64,000 nucleotides of DNA from Plecoglossus altivelis (lineage: Eukaryota; Chordata; Actinopteri; Osmeriformes; Plecoglossidae). The translations under genes and the position numbers were made by a program. The stretch lies in NCBI GenBank assembly GCA_036571765.1, contig BROE01000019.1:1663367-1727366 (forward strand), given 5' to 3'. Shown in pieces: positions 1 to 11,559 of this stretch. Each line of letters opens with the position of its first letter. Position 1 is the stretch's first letter. A model generated the notes under the pieces. That model saw only the letters and a program-made list of their open reading frames with translations, had not been told where the DNA came from and did not search any database.

Positions 1-280
1 GCTACGGCACAATGTTCTCTCCCTAATCCCAACGCCCACCTCCACATCAGCCTCCTTGCCACCCACACACACCTTGTGGAGATCTGATGTTGTTAAACTA
101 GTTTGGAGTGTAGCAACAAGATATCTTGATGTCTATGTTGCTCGAGTTTGATTTGGTACCGGTTATGGCAACATTCTTGTCCTACAGACAGGGAAGCATT
201 TTAAGAATTTAAGTGGGAAAAGAAGTTAAATGGCATTTGACCCACGTCGACCCATTTTAGGGTGGGGTTTGGTATTTCAG

Positions 281-309
281 ATGTGTGTGTGCATGTGTGT
301 GTGTGTGTG
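281..309. repeat. (GT)n microsatellite
   Basis: A run of alternating GT, interrupted once by GCAT. A second GT-rich stretch with GTAC/GTGC interruptions follows at about 428-485. Both generate spurious His/Thr-rich or Cys/Val-rich open frames. Confidence 0.85.
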
Positions 310-1328
310 ACAGAGAGACATAGAAGGTAGCTGGCCTGACCCTATTTTCACAGCCAGAGCCAATCTTAATAGCTGATCTGTCTAGTAACTCCAGTGAGCC
401 AGAGAAGCCAGGGCTGCTTTCACCCTGTGTATATGTGTGCGTGTACGTGTGTTTGTGTGTACGTGTGCGTGTGTTTGTGTGTGCTTTCTCACATACTCCC
501 ATATCAAGGTCACACGTGTCCCCTGAGGGCTGGGGGGAAGTGGATCGTTGACTCTGGTATTAGGGTCCATGTATTGGTTGAACTGTAAACTTTTTGCAGG
601 GAATGTTCTGGAACAAGGGCAAGCTGATGTGAACTTCCTTATCACAACAGAAGGAGTCTCCATGGCTGCACACCGTCAAATCATGACATGTCTAATACCA
701 TTGCGTCCCGTGTTACAAAACGCTCAGAAGGTTGGGAAACTTCATTCGGTTTCTGGACCAAGCCGGTCAGACAAACCGAACATTTTCTCAGCCGGAAAGA
801 AGATGCACTCGTGCTCATATCTAGCATGTTTCTTTTTTTGCTGGTTCTGGCGCAGCCTCGAAGGGAATCAGACTGCTGAGAATGAACTGGTGAGCCTGCC
901 TTTGCGTGCAGTGCTTGTTCCCTGATGACAATCTGCTAATGAGCCCTACTGTTGTCGACTGTGATTGGAGAGATACAGTGGTCGAGCAGTAATCCCCCTT
1001 CCCGTACTCCATTGAAGGGCTTCCTTGCTCACTTGCTCACATATTTACTTGCTTTTCTATCACCCACACGCAAACACTCCCCCCCCAAGCACACACACGG
1101 TCATATGCACCCGAATGTTGTGCACACCCTCCTCAAACACACATTGTTGTTCATGAAGGGTTGTCACACGCAGGTGGTGTTGACTTTGAATGCTTAACTA
1201 GGACATTTTGTCTGCAGTGTTTACGCTCTAGTCATCTTCTCTATTCGGGGCTAGGTGTGTGTGTGTTACATAATGACCTCGCTGATGGACCTGCCAACCT
1301 GAGAGAGGCACGGTACACACACGCGTAC

Positions 1329-1352
1329 GCACACACACACACACACACACAC
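1329..1352. repeat. (AC)n microsatellite
   Basis: An uninterrupted AC dinucleotide run of about 24 bases, inside a wider CA-rich interval (about 1310-1480) full of CACACA words. No coding meaning. Confidence 0.9.
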
Positions 1353-4300
1353 TCTATCTGCACATACACACACTCGCCCACACATGCACAGCACAGACAC
1401 GCAGGTAATCCACGCACGCAGTGTGTGCGCACATACCCACACTTAATACACACAATACACAAACACACGCCCATCTCGCCCTTGCCTAATAGGGACAATC
1501 AGATGTGATTGGTCTGTTGTTGTTGTTTTTTTGCCTCTGTCAATTTTTTCAACTTCAAATTGAGTTTTTCACCCTCTCTTTTTACCCCCTCCCTCCCCAA
1601 CCCCCTGTACTCGTTGAAGCAGGCTTCCCGCAAACCTTTTTTATCATGCATTTTATCATTGCGGCAGTGTTTTGGGGCGAGAACGAGTTGACTGAATCAA
1701 GTGAATCAACAGCAGTGCGGCTGTGCGGAACTATCCAGAATCGGACCCACTTCTCAACAGATTTCTCTTCATGCCTCTCCCCATGCCCATGTCCTCGTCC
1801 CTGTAAAGAAATACCGGATGAACTGAAATGGCAGATGTGACAGCATTCTGAGGCACATGCTCCTCCACATCCCCAGCGTTGAGTTCCCAGCATTAAACTT
1901 GCTATGCAGGGCGCTCTTAATGGATTTTGACCATATCGTCTCATCATTGTGATGAAAAGTCGAAACGTGCATGATACCGTTGCACAGACTGCACTTGTAG
2001 TTCCAGCTCTTTAAAAGCATTACTGTGTCCTACATGGCGCCTGGTTTGATCTTAGGCTGTGCCTCTCACTACCCAGCATGACGTCTGGTTGTTGGCCTTA
2101 TGGGCTGAATCAAGCAGGACCGTGTTAAAACGACCCCGTGATGAACCCAGTCCTTGTGCTGACCTAAGAGACGGATAGGAAGTACTCCTGCCCGCACGCT
2201 CTTCCCCTTCCAGCTATTTTATCACTGTCTGAAGTATGCTTCCAACCTTAAGGACTTAAACTCGCTGGCTGTCGGTCTTCACGGTAGCCATCGTTTACGA
2301 CCTTCGTAGTCGTAAAACTCAAAACTATCGATAATGTCTTGGGATCGCGATCGATGTGAAAATCATTTTGACCATTTGAAGCCCAGGGAGAAGGAAACAG
2401 AGCTAACACGCTGCTCCTTCTGACTCCCCCGAACAGGTGGCTGGGACACCCAGAAACAGATCCTCCGTTAGAAACTGTGGATGCCGTAAAACCATCCAGT
2501 GAATTCCGTGTAAAACCGGATCCTTCCTGTGTGTGCGTGACCTGCGACCTTTGTTCACTTTCCCCCCTTGGTCATGGGAATAACACCTCCCCGTCTTCGT
2601 CACCCAGGTGACCTCATAAAGCAGCCAATAACAGTCTCACCCTCAGAGAAGAGACAGAGTCTTAGTTCTCAGTACAGAGGTTACGTGTGTGGTCCAATGT
2701 CTTTTAAAAGGCTAATAAAATAACCTAAAGATTTGAATTTTCAAAAGCAATACCCCACCAACCCCTGTTAGTTTGGGAACCCATATTTATTCACGGTTGG
2801 ATTTTCTTACTTCCCCTTTGTCATATTACTTTAAGGACCAGGGGTCTGCAATATAACTAAAGACGAAGTGCCTGACCTGGCGTGACCATGGTAAAATTGT
2901 CACCCTGCTAGACTCACTGCTAGTGTATGTGTGATAATGTGTAAGTACCTGAATGTGTGTGCAAGGGAATTTACACTGAATTCTCACCTCCATGGAGTAG
3001 GGTCATGGAATAGACGGCGTGTGTGTGTTTGTGCGCACGTGTGCGTGTGTGCATGTGAAATATTTCGGATTATTATCCATCTGGAGTTGAGTCACAGTTG
3101 TACTGTATGTGTGCGTGTGTGAGAGCCAGCTGTGTGTAGGAGGTTACAGCAGAGGTTCTTGTCTGCTGTGTTGAGCCCCAGATAGCCTCTGACACTCAGA
3201 GGAACAGGTGGTGACAGGCGATGGGCAACACTCAGACCAGGAACTCATACACCTTATGGTGTCACTGGAATTCTCACCCCTTTAGAGCAGAGGTGTGTGT
3301 GTGAGTGTAAGGGCCAGTACAATAAAGAGCCCACGCGGTATGCTGTCATGACTATCCTGTCTTCACACAGCCTATCTATCCCCCTTCTGCCAACCTCAGT
3401 ATATCCAATAGGGATGTCATTCAAAGGGATTATGCTAGCTGGAGATGGTTTCCTTAACTAGAAATGGTTATGGCCGATAATCCCTCCATGATGATGGTCC
3501 CCACTGCTTCTCTCGACAGGAGTCGAGACAGGAGTCTGGAGGAGCAGGAACACCCTCCTGGGTTGTAGGGGTGAGAATTGGGGGCAGGACAGGGCTTGTT
3601 ATCCCAGATCACTCCATTATTCCCAGGGACGTCTCGGGGTCGGGACGTGGGGGGTTGGGGGGTATGGGAGAGGTGGAGCCGTAAGGAGGACCATCGTTGG
3701 CGGCGGCCTTTGGCAGAATGTCTGGTATGTTCCCCCGCGCCCTGGACAGACGTCTCGTCTGCTCGCGTTCACCGCCGTCACCGGAGGCGCTCACTGCGGC
3801 GCGGTCAAATGTGCCGTGTCAGCATAGAGCGAGGGTGTGACGGGGGGAGGGAAGGGGGACGTTGCCCCTAGTTTGGATCTGTACATACTGCACATGCTGT
3901 ACTGGCGTGGCCTCGATTGCGTCGACGCGTTCTAAACGTCTGCCCCTCTCTCTGTCAGCACAGTCAACAAGCCCTTTCCAGTTCCCCACATATTTAGGAG
4001 CTTTCATCTCCGAGGAAACGATAACCAGCCCCAATTAAACACAGCCAATTTACCATTTAGCAGCGGTTATGGCTTTAAATAAAGCTACAGAAAGGCCTAT
4101 GCCATTAGGAGTTATTTTAAAAGCGTATTTGTTTCCCGTTTCCTGACTAAGAGTGTTTAGGGGGGTGTGGGGCTTTCAGAGCTGCACATGTTTAAGACAC
4201 AAGCACCTGCTGTCCATTAGACCCAGCCATGACCATTTCTACAGTGTTTCTGCATGTTTTCAATATTTCCCAACCTGTTTTTCTAGACAATAACTTCTTG

Positions 4301-5373
4301 GAATCCCCCCAAAGTGTATTTATTGTAGCAACGCTGTTAAAAAAATGAATAGGCTTTTTTTTCTTCAAGCATAATAATTCTTGACCTGCGAACTCGAATG
4401 TAAAACTTTCCACTCGAGGTACTGTATGGTGGTTTTTAATATGAACATTTTCAGGTTTTTGACGGACACGCTGGCGGATAGCACTCGCACACGCGCAGCC
4501 TCTGGCATGGTAATGTTAAGAATAACTGGAGATGGAGCGGTCAGCAAAGCAACACCTGCTTTTGATTGGCCTAATGTTTGTGGTTAAAATATCATGAAGC
4601 GCTTTATTGGATTGTGGAGTGCCTCAGGATGTGTGTGTGTGTGTGTTTGGACCCTTGCACGGGCCAATGAAATTAGCCACAGCTAAGGAGCCCATGGATG
4701 GCCGTTTCTATAGCTCTGCTGGAGAAAGACTAAAGAGCATGTGATTAAAGCAATCCACTAAACATAGCATTTGTTCCTGTCTAATTTACGTCTAATTCAC
4801 CCCTGTATTCAAAGGATTGTCTGTAAAAACAAAAGTGTTTATTTGACTGGCTTGCATTAGGTCTCTGTCTTGAGCGCTTTTAAATTCGAAAACGTTGAGA
4901 GCACAAGATACATGAAGGCTTAAAGATGTTGGGTGAGAAAATCTGTTGAAATGATTACGAGTAAGACAGCAGATAGCAGCAATCCTACCCAGGCGCTTGT
5001 GGACGCCGCGTAAATCTGGAGTTGGGTGATGAAATGCTGAGCTCCCTTTTTACGCCGCTTTCGCCTGAAGACTCCCCCCTGAATGCATGATTAACGAGTG
5101 TTTATATTCACAGCTCCTAAACACAAAGGGAACAGGGGGAGATTAGACTATGCGGCGTCATTACCTCCCTCCGCCAGGCGTACAGCTGCGGAGCATTGTC
5201 GCGTGGTAAAGCACTGCAGATGCGGCCTAGACGATTACCAGAGGAGTAGTGGCTCAGCGCTAACATAGGCAGATGGGCGGAGGGAAGGGTTGAGGGTCGA
5301 GGGGGGTGGGGAGGGGGGGTTGGAGGAATTAGACCAAGCATTTCCTCCCTGTCTGATATGATTGTAATGGCCT

Positions 5374-5392
5374 GGGGGGGGGGGGGGGGGGG
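5374..5392. repeat. Poly-G tract
   Basis: Nineteen consecutive G residues, preceded by other G-rich runs from 5297 onward. The cluster of G-runs could fold as a G-quadruplex, and long homopolymers are also error-prone in sequencing. Confidence 0.9.
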
Positions 5393-5493
5393 CTGAGGTG
5401 GATGGTGTGTTGCCATTGTTAGGGTCTGTTGATGGAAAAGTTGTTGTTTGCTGGGGTGTAGGGGGACTGTGTCTGAGTATGTTTCTGCATTTT

Positions 5494-5655
5494 TGTGTGT
5501 GTGTGTTTGTGTGTGTGCTGACTCTTACGTTTGTGTGTGTGTTTGTGTGTGTCCTAACTGTTAAGTTTGTGTGTGTCCTGACTGTTAGGTTTGTGTGTGT
5601 GTTTGTGTGCGTCCTGACTGTTAGGTTTGTGTGTGTGTTTGTGTGTGTCCTGATT
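5494..5655. repeat. 36-bp minisatellite, about 4.5 units
   Basis: Units are built from two GT-rich blocks followed by a CCTGACTGTTAGGTTT-like block, giving a 36-base period, with one shortened 24-base unit. Because 36 is a multiple of three the array keeps an open frame that reads as a Val/Cys/Phe-rich 12-residue repeat. I regard that frame as a by-product of the repeat and not as a gene. Confidence 0.8.
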
Positions 5656-6370
5656 GTTGTTATTGCCCTACATGCTTGTGTTTATTTGTCTCCTCCGCTG
5701 GAGATTGTGTTTAGCACTCCACAGCAACACTTAGTCATCTTGATGGTAGTCTCAACGTAGGCCACTAAAACACTGGCAACATCCATACAGTGTTGCAAAA
5801 TACAGACCAGCTATTAATTGTGATTCTGCTAGAACCCAAAGACATCATTTCCCCTCTCCGTCAAAACCGACGCTACATTTGAATGTGGACTTGAACCCGA
5901 TTTTTCATATCCTGTTCTGCAACGTTTTATTAGTGGACTCATGTCTCCGCTGGGTTCAATTAAGAATAACATTGTGCTTGTTTGGCTGCTAGCCTGCCTG
6001 CCTGCTTGCTGTGTGTGACTACCCCTGCCTATATGTCTGGATGTCTGTCTGTTTGCCAACATGCGTCACCTGTCTCACTCTCCTCACCGTTAATCTTCGC
6101 CCACCACCTCACACTCAAAGTCCAGGTTGTTTGCGGCGCACTTCTCAAGTTCTCTCGCTCGGCAAACATGACAGGAGGAGACGAGAAGCAAGCATTTGAA
6201 AGTGAGAGGCGAGCGCAGCGGAGAGAGCGAGAGGTCGAGAAACGCCTGTGATCTGTCTGCATGGCATGCGCGGGCCTCACAGCTGCAGCCACCTCAGAAG
6301 AAGCTTCTAGCCTTGTTCTCTGAACTGAAGCGGAGTAAACACTAACACCAACCATGCTGTTCCTACTGGG

Positions 6371-6377
6371 CGAGAGA

Positions 6378-6415
<38 letters not shown>

Positions 6416-6432
6416 TGGAGAGAGAGATGGAG
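6371..6432. repeat. (GA)n microsatellite
   Basis: A purine run of GA dinucleotides with occasional GATA and GATGGA interruptions. Confidence 0.9.
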
Positions 6433-9400
6433 AGGTAGTGAGCTAACACGACAGCTAACCAAGCCCACATGTGTCCTGCACTTCACTTAGTTCCAACTCT
6501 CCCTCTCTTCAGTCAGAGCAGCATCAGCCTTCTGGGACAAAACAGCGGTCTCCAACACGAACAGATTGTTGTAATCCAGGCATTGCTGTTTGTGTTTTGC
6601 GCTGGTTGCTGGTGGGTCGCACTCATATCTGAAGGTTGTATCTAGAAGTGTCAGAAGTTTGAGAGAAATGAGACACAGGATCAGAGGTGGAACACTCGCA
6701 GAGAAATTTCCCTCACCAAGGGAGCAAGTGTAACTGGTGTGTGTGTATGCGCGTGTGTCGTGTCAAGGGGTGACAGTCAGCAGACTAAACGGCTGTGGAC
6801 TTGACCCCTGGACCCTTAGAGAGAGAACAAGTGGTTTGGGATTGAGTCTTATCAGGGTCATCCACGTCCCTCCTCACCTCCGTGTGTGTTGGTGTGACAC
6901 AGGGATCCCGTGCATCAGACTGAAGCTGTCAGATCAAAGCCAACCGTCGAAGCATGCTAAATAGCAGAGTCACCAGACGCCAACTTTTTAGTCGCTACCT
7001 CTCGTCGACCCCGTCGACACGACACACCTCTGTGACCCGATCCCCGCTGTCTCCAGCCTTCACCTCTCTAGAACACCGCAGACACACACTCCTCTTGGGA
7101 ATTCTTGTGTGTGAATATAGGGGGGGTGCCTGTATGTGTATTAGTGTGTGCGTGTGGGATAACTTATCTGCCGTATATCAGCAGACACTGAGATGCAACA
7201 CATGTAGACTGTTTGTCTGCATTAGTGCGGGCTGATTTATCACCTTTCTTTCTGACCTGTTCCACTGCAAGAATCAAACCACATCAATCACAAATGAGTA
7301 AAACGTTTGCGGGTTTCTGTGAGGATCATCCATGCACAGCAGCGGCAAGTTGATCTCTGTAAACAGCAATGGAGCTAAGCAAACTGTAACTTTGTGACGT
7401 TAGCATACCGGCAGGCTCATGTAAACCCATAAACATGTCAGCGTGCGACACACAACGAGATCAGTGAGCTCTCAATTCCGCCCAACTGATGTGTTTTGAC
7501 ACGGCCGTCAGCGGAGCGCCGTTAATCACGCCTCGAGCGAGCCTCGCCGTGGGGATGTGATAGCAGCTTTCGCCATGGGGCTTTTCGGTGTTCTCCTGAT
7601 TTGTGTCGAAACACAACCATGTCAAAGTGGGAACGGGATGCCACTGGCTAACAGCCTCTTCTGACAAAACACCGCTGCTTTTTGTTACCAAGCAAACACT
7701 GTCGAAGAAGGACACGCATTGTCGTGCAAATGCTCACTGGAGACAGAGTAATTGGCTGTGTGAGCAGCATCAAAAGAGGCAGGGAGTAGTGAGAACAGAA
7801 AGACAGCGGTGGGAGGTCAGACAAGGTAGAGCTGACATAGAGCAGCGAAGCTGAAACACAGTTTGACAGACTATTTAGAGAAGAATATATGAGGTCTAGC
7901 TGGAGCATTCACCAGAGGAGCTGGAGTGGATGAGAGACATACAGAATAATTGGGAGCATGGTAGGGGCAATAAAGTGCTAAATATGTGTGTGTGTTTGTC
8001 TAGGAGTGTATAGGGGGACAGGAAGGCCCTGCAGAGATTGAGAGCACCTAGATGGCACAAAAAGCAGTAGCCTACTAAGTTGCTGATCATGATCTTGTTT
8101 TAAGTCTAATGTCTTTCTCCAAGATTCTACAAGTATTGAATGAACCAAACAAAATTGTACACACACACGTGCTTTAGATCAGCAAGGACCCAGCCCTCGG
8201 ATTGGCCCGATGCCACCCAGTAACACCCTAACAAGAGCCAGGACCCAGGAAGTGGTTGGGCCCATGTTTCTCTTCCTGCCACACTTACATTTCTCTCTTT
8301 CGGTCTCTTTTCTTTTCCCCTCTTTCCTTTCTGCTTCCTTTAATTCGGCCTGTACGAACCGCACAGAGCACTCTACCCCAACAGGTTTCATTCATTAAAC
8401 GACTTCAAAAACCCTTGAACAAATAAGAACAAGGCCAAGTCACTTTGTGTCCCGCATTTGAATTCAATTGAGACCAGACCAAATGTCGTTTAGCGGTTTG
8501 TTGGAGCTGATAATCTGCCAAGTGTCTCTCACTTGCGTACAGCGTGTCACCGGATTGGTTTCCCACAAAAGTTTGGCAAACTGTCTCGCCTACACTGGCG
8601 AAACCCACACGAAACCAATGACATTGTTTCGATGGACGTGAGGGTCTTCAGCAGACCGCTTTCCTTGATTGGCGGCCAGGGTGCGATTTTCTGGTGAGTG
8701 GGTCCAACGGGAGGTTTCACTCGCGTTTGCGTGAAGGGTAAAAGGTTAAATGAGACCGTTAAACACACCCAGGGGTCTGGATCTGGGTTGGCATGCTAGC
8801 CATCGATTACTGATCTTGTTTGAAAGCAGGAGTCAGAAGAGGAGTATAACTCTCTCTGGTAAACTGCTTCAGGGCAAGCGGAGAGGATGGGAACTCCGAA
8901 CTCCCTTGCACTTAGGCTGGCCAGCATGTTTTCAGTCTATTGTTTTCAACAGAATCTCTTACAGATGAGAGACTGCTGGTACCTGCCTACCTCCTGCCTA
9001 AAGGGCTATTCCCATCCTTCAACACAACATGTGTTAGCAGGGTCTGTCTTCGCTGACCCTATCTCCGTGTATTGTAGGTGCATCCTTATGCACACGTGTG
9101 CATTCATCAATCGTAGAGGTCTGGTTCGTGTTTGCCGATCTCCTCCAAAGATGATAGATAAGGTGTGGAAAGACCATTAACATGTGTGTGTCAGCATCGA
9201 CGTAGTCATCGGGTCAAGAAGACAGCGGCCCCCAACCACCACAACCTAGGGTATCATTCATCTACATTAATAGAGCTTTGAACGTCAACAGATCTTTGTC
9301 GAATTATCAGGGTGTGTTCTTCTCTCTGCACAACCTGGAACCCAAACTACGTAGTTTTGACAATCTGGCAACCCAAGTGTTCAGTAGAACTTTCTGTGGT

Positions 9401-10317
9401 CCGTGCCAGAGGCTATCTAGACAGTCTGGAGTTCTAGAAACCGACTGAAGAGGACTGCAGGGCTCTGGATCTGGTTTTGGGGTCTGGTTCCATGGTCTTT
9501 TTCTGTCTTTAACCGGACCCTTCTGATCCTGTGTGACAGTAGAAAATGGCTCCCATCTGTTCTCATCGGATCAGTGTCTCTCTGAGTTAACCTCACGGAG
9601 CGCGCTCTTCTCATCTCCCAGTCTTCTGTTGTTCCTCTGATGTCGTTGTCACCCATGGGCCTGGCGTCCCCGTGGGCCTGGCGCATTGATGAGGAGCCGA
9701 CAGGGCCAATGTCAATAAGGAAACAAGGCTCACTCTCACATGATGCTACTTAGAGCAAGTCATATTCAGGCCTGTCAGCCATGAGGGTAGACTTACTTCT
9801 GCTCCCGTGGCTCACAAGTGGATGCTTGCTTGAGCTGTCCTTGCAAGACAGCTGGATTGACAAGATCGCCACAGCATGAGAATCAAGTTTACCAAATGAT
9901 TATTTGGACCAATCAGCATCCTATGAGGAACTAATGCCAGCTGCAGGTGTGATTGAAGTTAGCCTACAATGAACGATGACAAACAGATGGTTCATCCAAT
10001 CACCTTCCAAGTACCTGCCTTTTCCAAACAGGTGCCAAGTACGACTTCCCAGATGGAGGTGTTTCACAAACCCTCTGGCGAATCAGGATATATTAGAGAA
10101 GTGGTTTGGTGACAGTAACCCTCCCTTGGTCTTCCCTTGCCCCATGTGGTCACACTTAGAGGGAAGAGAACTGTGGTTTAAATCCCTTCTGAAGTTATGG
10201 TTGATTCTAGCCCCCACAGATCTCCCACAGACTATGCAAAGACACTGGGGTGCGTCGGACCAATCCTGAAGTGGGAACTCACCTCCACTCTTCCAGGATC
10301 CATTTTATTGTCCAGGA

Positions 10318-10817
10318 NNNNNNNNNNNNNNNNNNNNNNNNNNNNNNNNNNNNNNNNNNNNNNNNNNNNNNNNNNNNNNNNNNNNNNNNNNNNNNNNNNN
10401 NNNNNNNNNNNNNNNNNNNNNNNNNNNNNNNNNNNNNNNNNNNNNNNNNNNNNNNNNNNNNNNNNNNNNNNNNNNNNNNNNNNNNNNNNNNNNNNNNNNN
10501 NNNNNNNNNNNNNNNNNNNNNNNNNNNNNNNNNNNNNNNNNNNNNNNNNNNNNNNNNNNNNNNNNNNNNNNNNNNNNNNNNNNNNNNNNNNNNNNNNNNN
10601 NNNNNNNNNNNNNNNNNNNNNNNNNNNNNNNNNNNNNNNNNNNNNNNNNNNNNNNNNNNNNNNNNNNNNNNNNNNNNNNNNNNNNNNNNNNNNNNNNNNN
10701 NNNNNNNNNNNNNNNNNNNNNNNNNNNNNNNNNNNNNNNNNNNNNNNNNNNNNNNNNNNNNNNNNNNNNNNNNNNNNNNNNNNNNNNNNNNNNNNNNNNN
10801 NNNNNNNNNNNNNNNNN
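10318..10817. other. Assembly gap (500 N)
   Basis: Exactly 500 Ns, a round number that usually marks a gap of unknown true size. It sits directly upstream of the tRNA-Val tandem array, so the likely cause is failure to assemble more units of the same repeat. Confidence 0.99.
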
Positions 10818-10891
10818 TGTTCTTTCGTCATCGCTCTGCAGTTGTTACTGCTCCCAGCTTACTCTGTAGTAGCAACCAAAGATGTTCATCC

Positions 10892-10964
10892 GTTTCCGTA
10901 GTGTAGTGGTTATCACGTTCGCCTCACACGCGAAAGGTCCCCGGTTCGAAACCGGGCGGAAACA
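10892..10964 (+). tRNA. tRNA-Val (anticodon CAC)
   Basis: A 73-base tRNA matching the highly conserved vertebrate tRNA-Val. The acceptor stem pairs GTTTCCG with the 3' CGGAAAC, followed by discriminator A. The D-arm contains the A box (TAGTGTAGTGG), the anticodon loop reads CCTCACA with CAC at 10925-10927, and the T-arm carries the B box GGTTCGAAACC. CAC reads the GTG valine codon. The gene is one unit of a tandem array whose other members are decayed. No run of four T follows within 100 bases, which is unusual for a Pol III gene; the first TTTT is near 11117. Confidence 0.96.
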
Positions 10965-11035
10965 TGCTTCCCTTCGACGTGCTTCTTCTTGTGCTGTCTC
11001 TTGGCAGTTGTTACTCCTCTCAGTTTACTCTGTCG

Positions 11036-11094
11036 TATTACACGTTCGCCTCACTCGCAGGAAAGGTCCCCGATCTCGAAGACAGCAGGCGGGA
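11036..11094 (+). pseudogene. Degenerate tRNA-Val copy with indels
   Basis: The core of the tRNA-Val sequence is recognisable (ACACGTTCGCCTCAC, then AAAGGTCCCCGAT) but the 5' third is missing and the T-arm and 3' acceptor are expanded by scattered single-base insertions. It is preceded by the same flanking block (GGCAGTTGTTACTCC) as the other copies, so it belongs to the same tandem array. The insertion-dominated pattern could be decay or raw long-read error. Confidence 0.7.
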
Positions 11095-11245
11095 GAGACT
11101 GGACCCATAGTGCTAATTTTACGAGGGCACATAGACAGTGAAGGGACCAATGCTCCCAGCCGGAGTCAATACTGCTGTGGCAGTCTCTTGGGCAGTTGTT
11201 ACTCCTCCCACTTTAATCTGTCGTATCAACCAATGGGATGCATCC

Positions 11246-11318
11246 GTTTCCGTAGTGTAGTGGTTATCACATTCGTCTCACACGCGAAAGGTCCCCGATT
11301 CGAAACTGGGGAATCAAT
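11246..11318 (+). pseudogene. Decayed tRNA-Val (CAC) copy
   Basis: The first 40 bases follow the intact tRNA-Val, including the A box and a CAC anticodon. The T-stem no longer pairs well (CCCCG against CTGGG with substitutions) and the 3' acceptor strand has lost complementarity to GTTTCCG. It is probably not charged, though the promoter boxes are partly retained. The flanking block upstream matches that of the 10892 copy. Confidence 0.75.
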
Positions 11319-11497
11319 GCTTTACCGGCCTTTTAGGCGTAAAGATTCTGCTTGTGCCGGTCTCGATTTGCAGTAGTTACTCATAAAGAACCTGCTTTCA
11401 GCAAACACACCCGTTCTTATGTCCTCGCTCTTCAGATGTTACTCCTCATGTTACTCGTCCCAGTTTACTCTTCTGTATCGACTATTTGTATTAATTC

Positions 11498-11559
11498 GTT
11501 TCCGGTTATCATGCTCGCCTTACACGCGAAAGGTCTCCAGTTCAAACCGGGTGGAAACA
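11498..11559 (+). pseudogene. tRNA-Val-like copy, anticodon TAC, D-arm deleted
   Basis: Acceptor stem (GTTTCC with GGAAAC), anticodon arm and T-arm are present, and the anticodon loop reads CTTACAC, giving TAC (valine GTA). About 11 bases of the D-arm are missing, including half of the A box, leaving 62 bases in place of 73. Without the D-arm and A box it is unlikely to be transcribed as a normal cytosolic tRNA, so I call it a pseudogene. Confidence 0.65.

Larger units (their letters stand above)
1..10317. other. Gene-free region with simple repeats
   Basis: I find no exon here that can be tied to a known family. The open frames are short, carry no recognisable domain, and many arise from CA/GT, GA or G-rich repeats. 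The sequence is mostly unique, of moderate GC, with microsatellites listed separately. It could be intergenic or the inside of a long intron of a gene outside the window; nothing visible decides between these. Confidence 0.6.

Noticed and set aside
548..925. Open frame with a BTB-like stretch (ADVNFLITTEGVSMAAHRQIM) after a possible TTTTTGCAG acceptor
   Set aside because: Only about 30 residues are suggestive, no neighbouring exon continues a BTB fold, and no donor clearly closes it. A profile search against BTB domains would decide.
1161..1508. 115-residue open frame rich in His and Thr
   Set aside because: It is a translation of CA microsatellite DNA.
5398..5760. 120-residue Val/Cys/Phe repeat protein
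   Set aside because: It is the reading of the 36-bp minisatellite; there is no start context, signal or conservation to support a gene.
10197..10906. Long open frames spanning the gap
   Set aside because: They consist mainly of unknown residues through the 500 Ns and have no content.
10882..11376. 164-residue open frame across the tRNA array
   Set aside because: It is read through tRNA-Val units and their leaders; the tRNA signals explain the sequence better.
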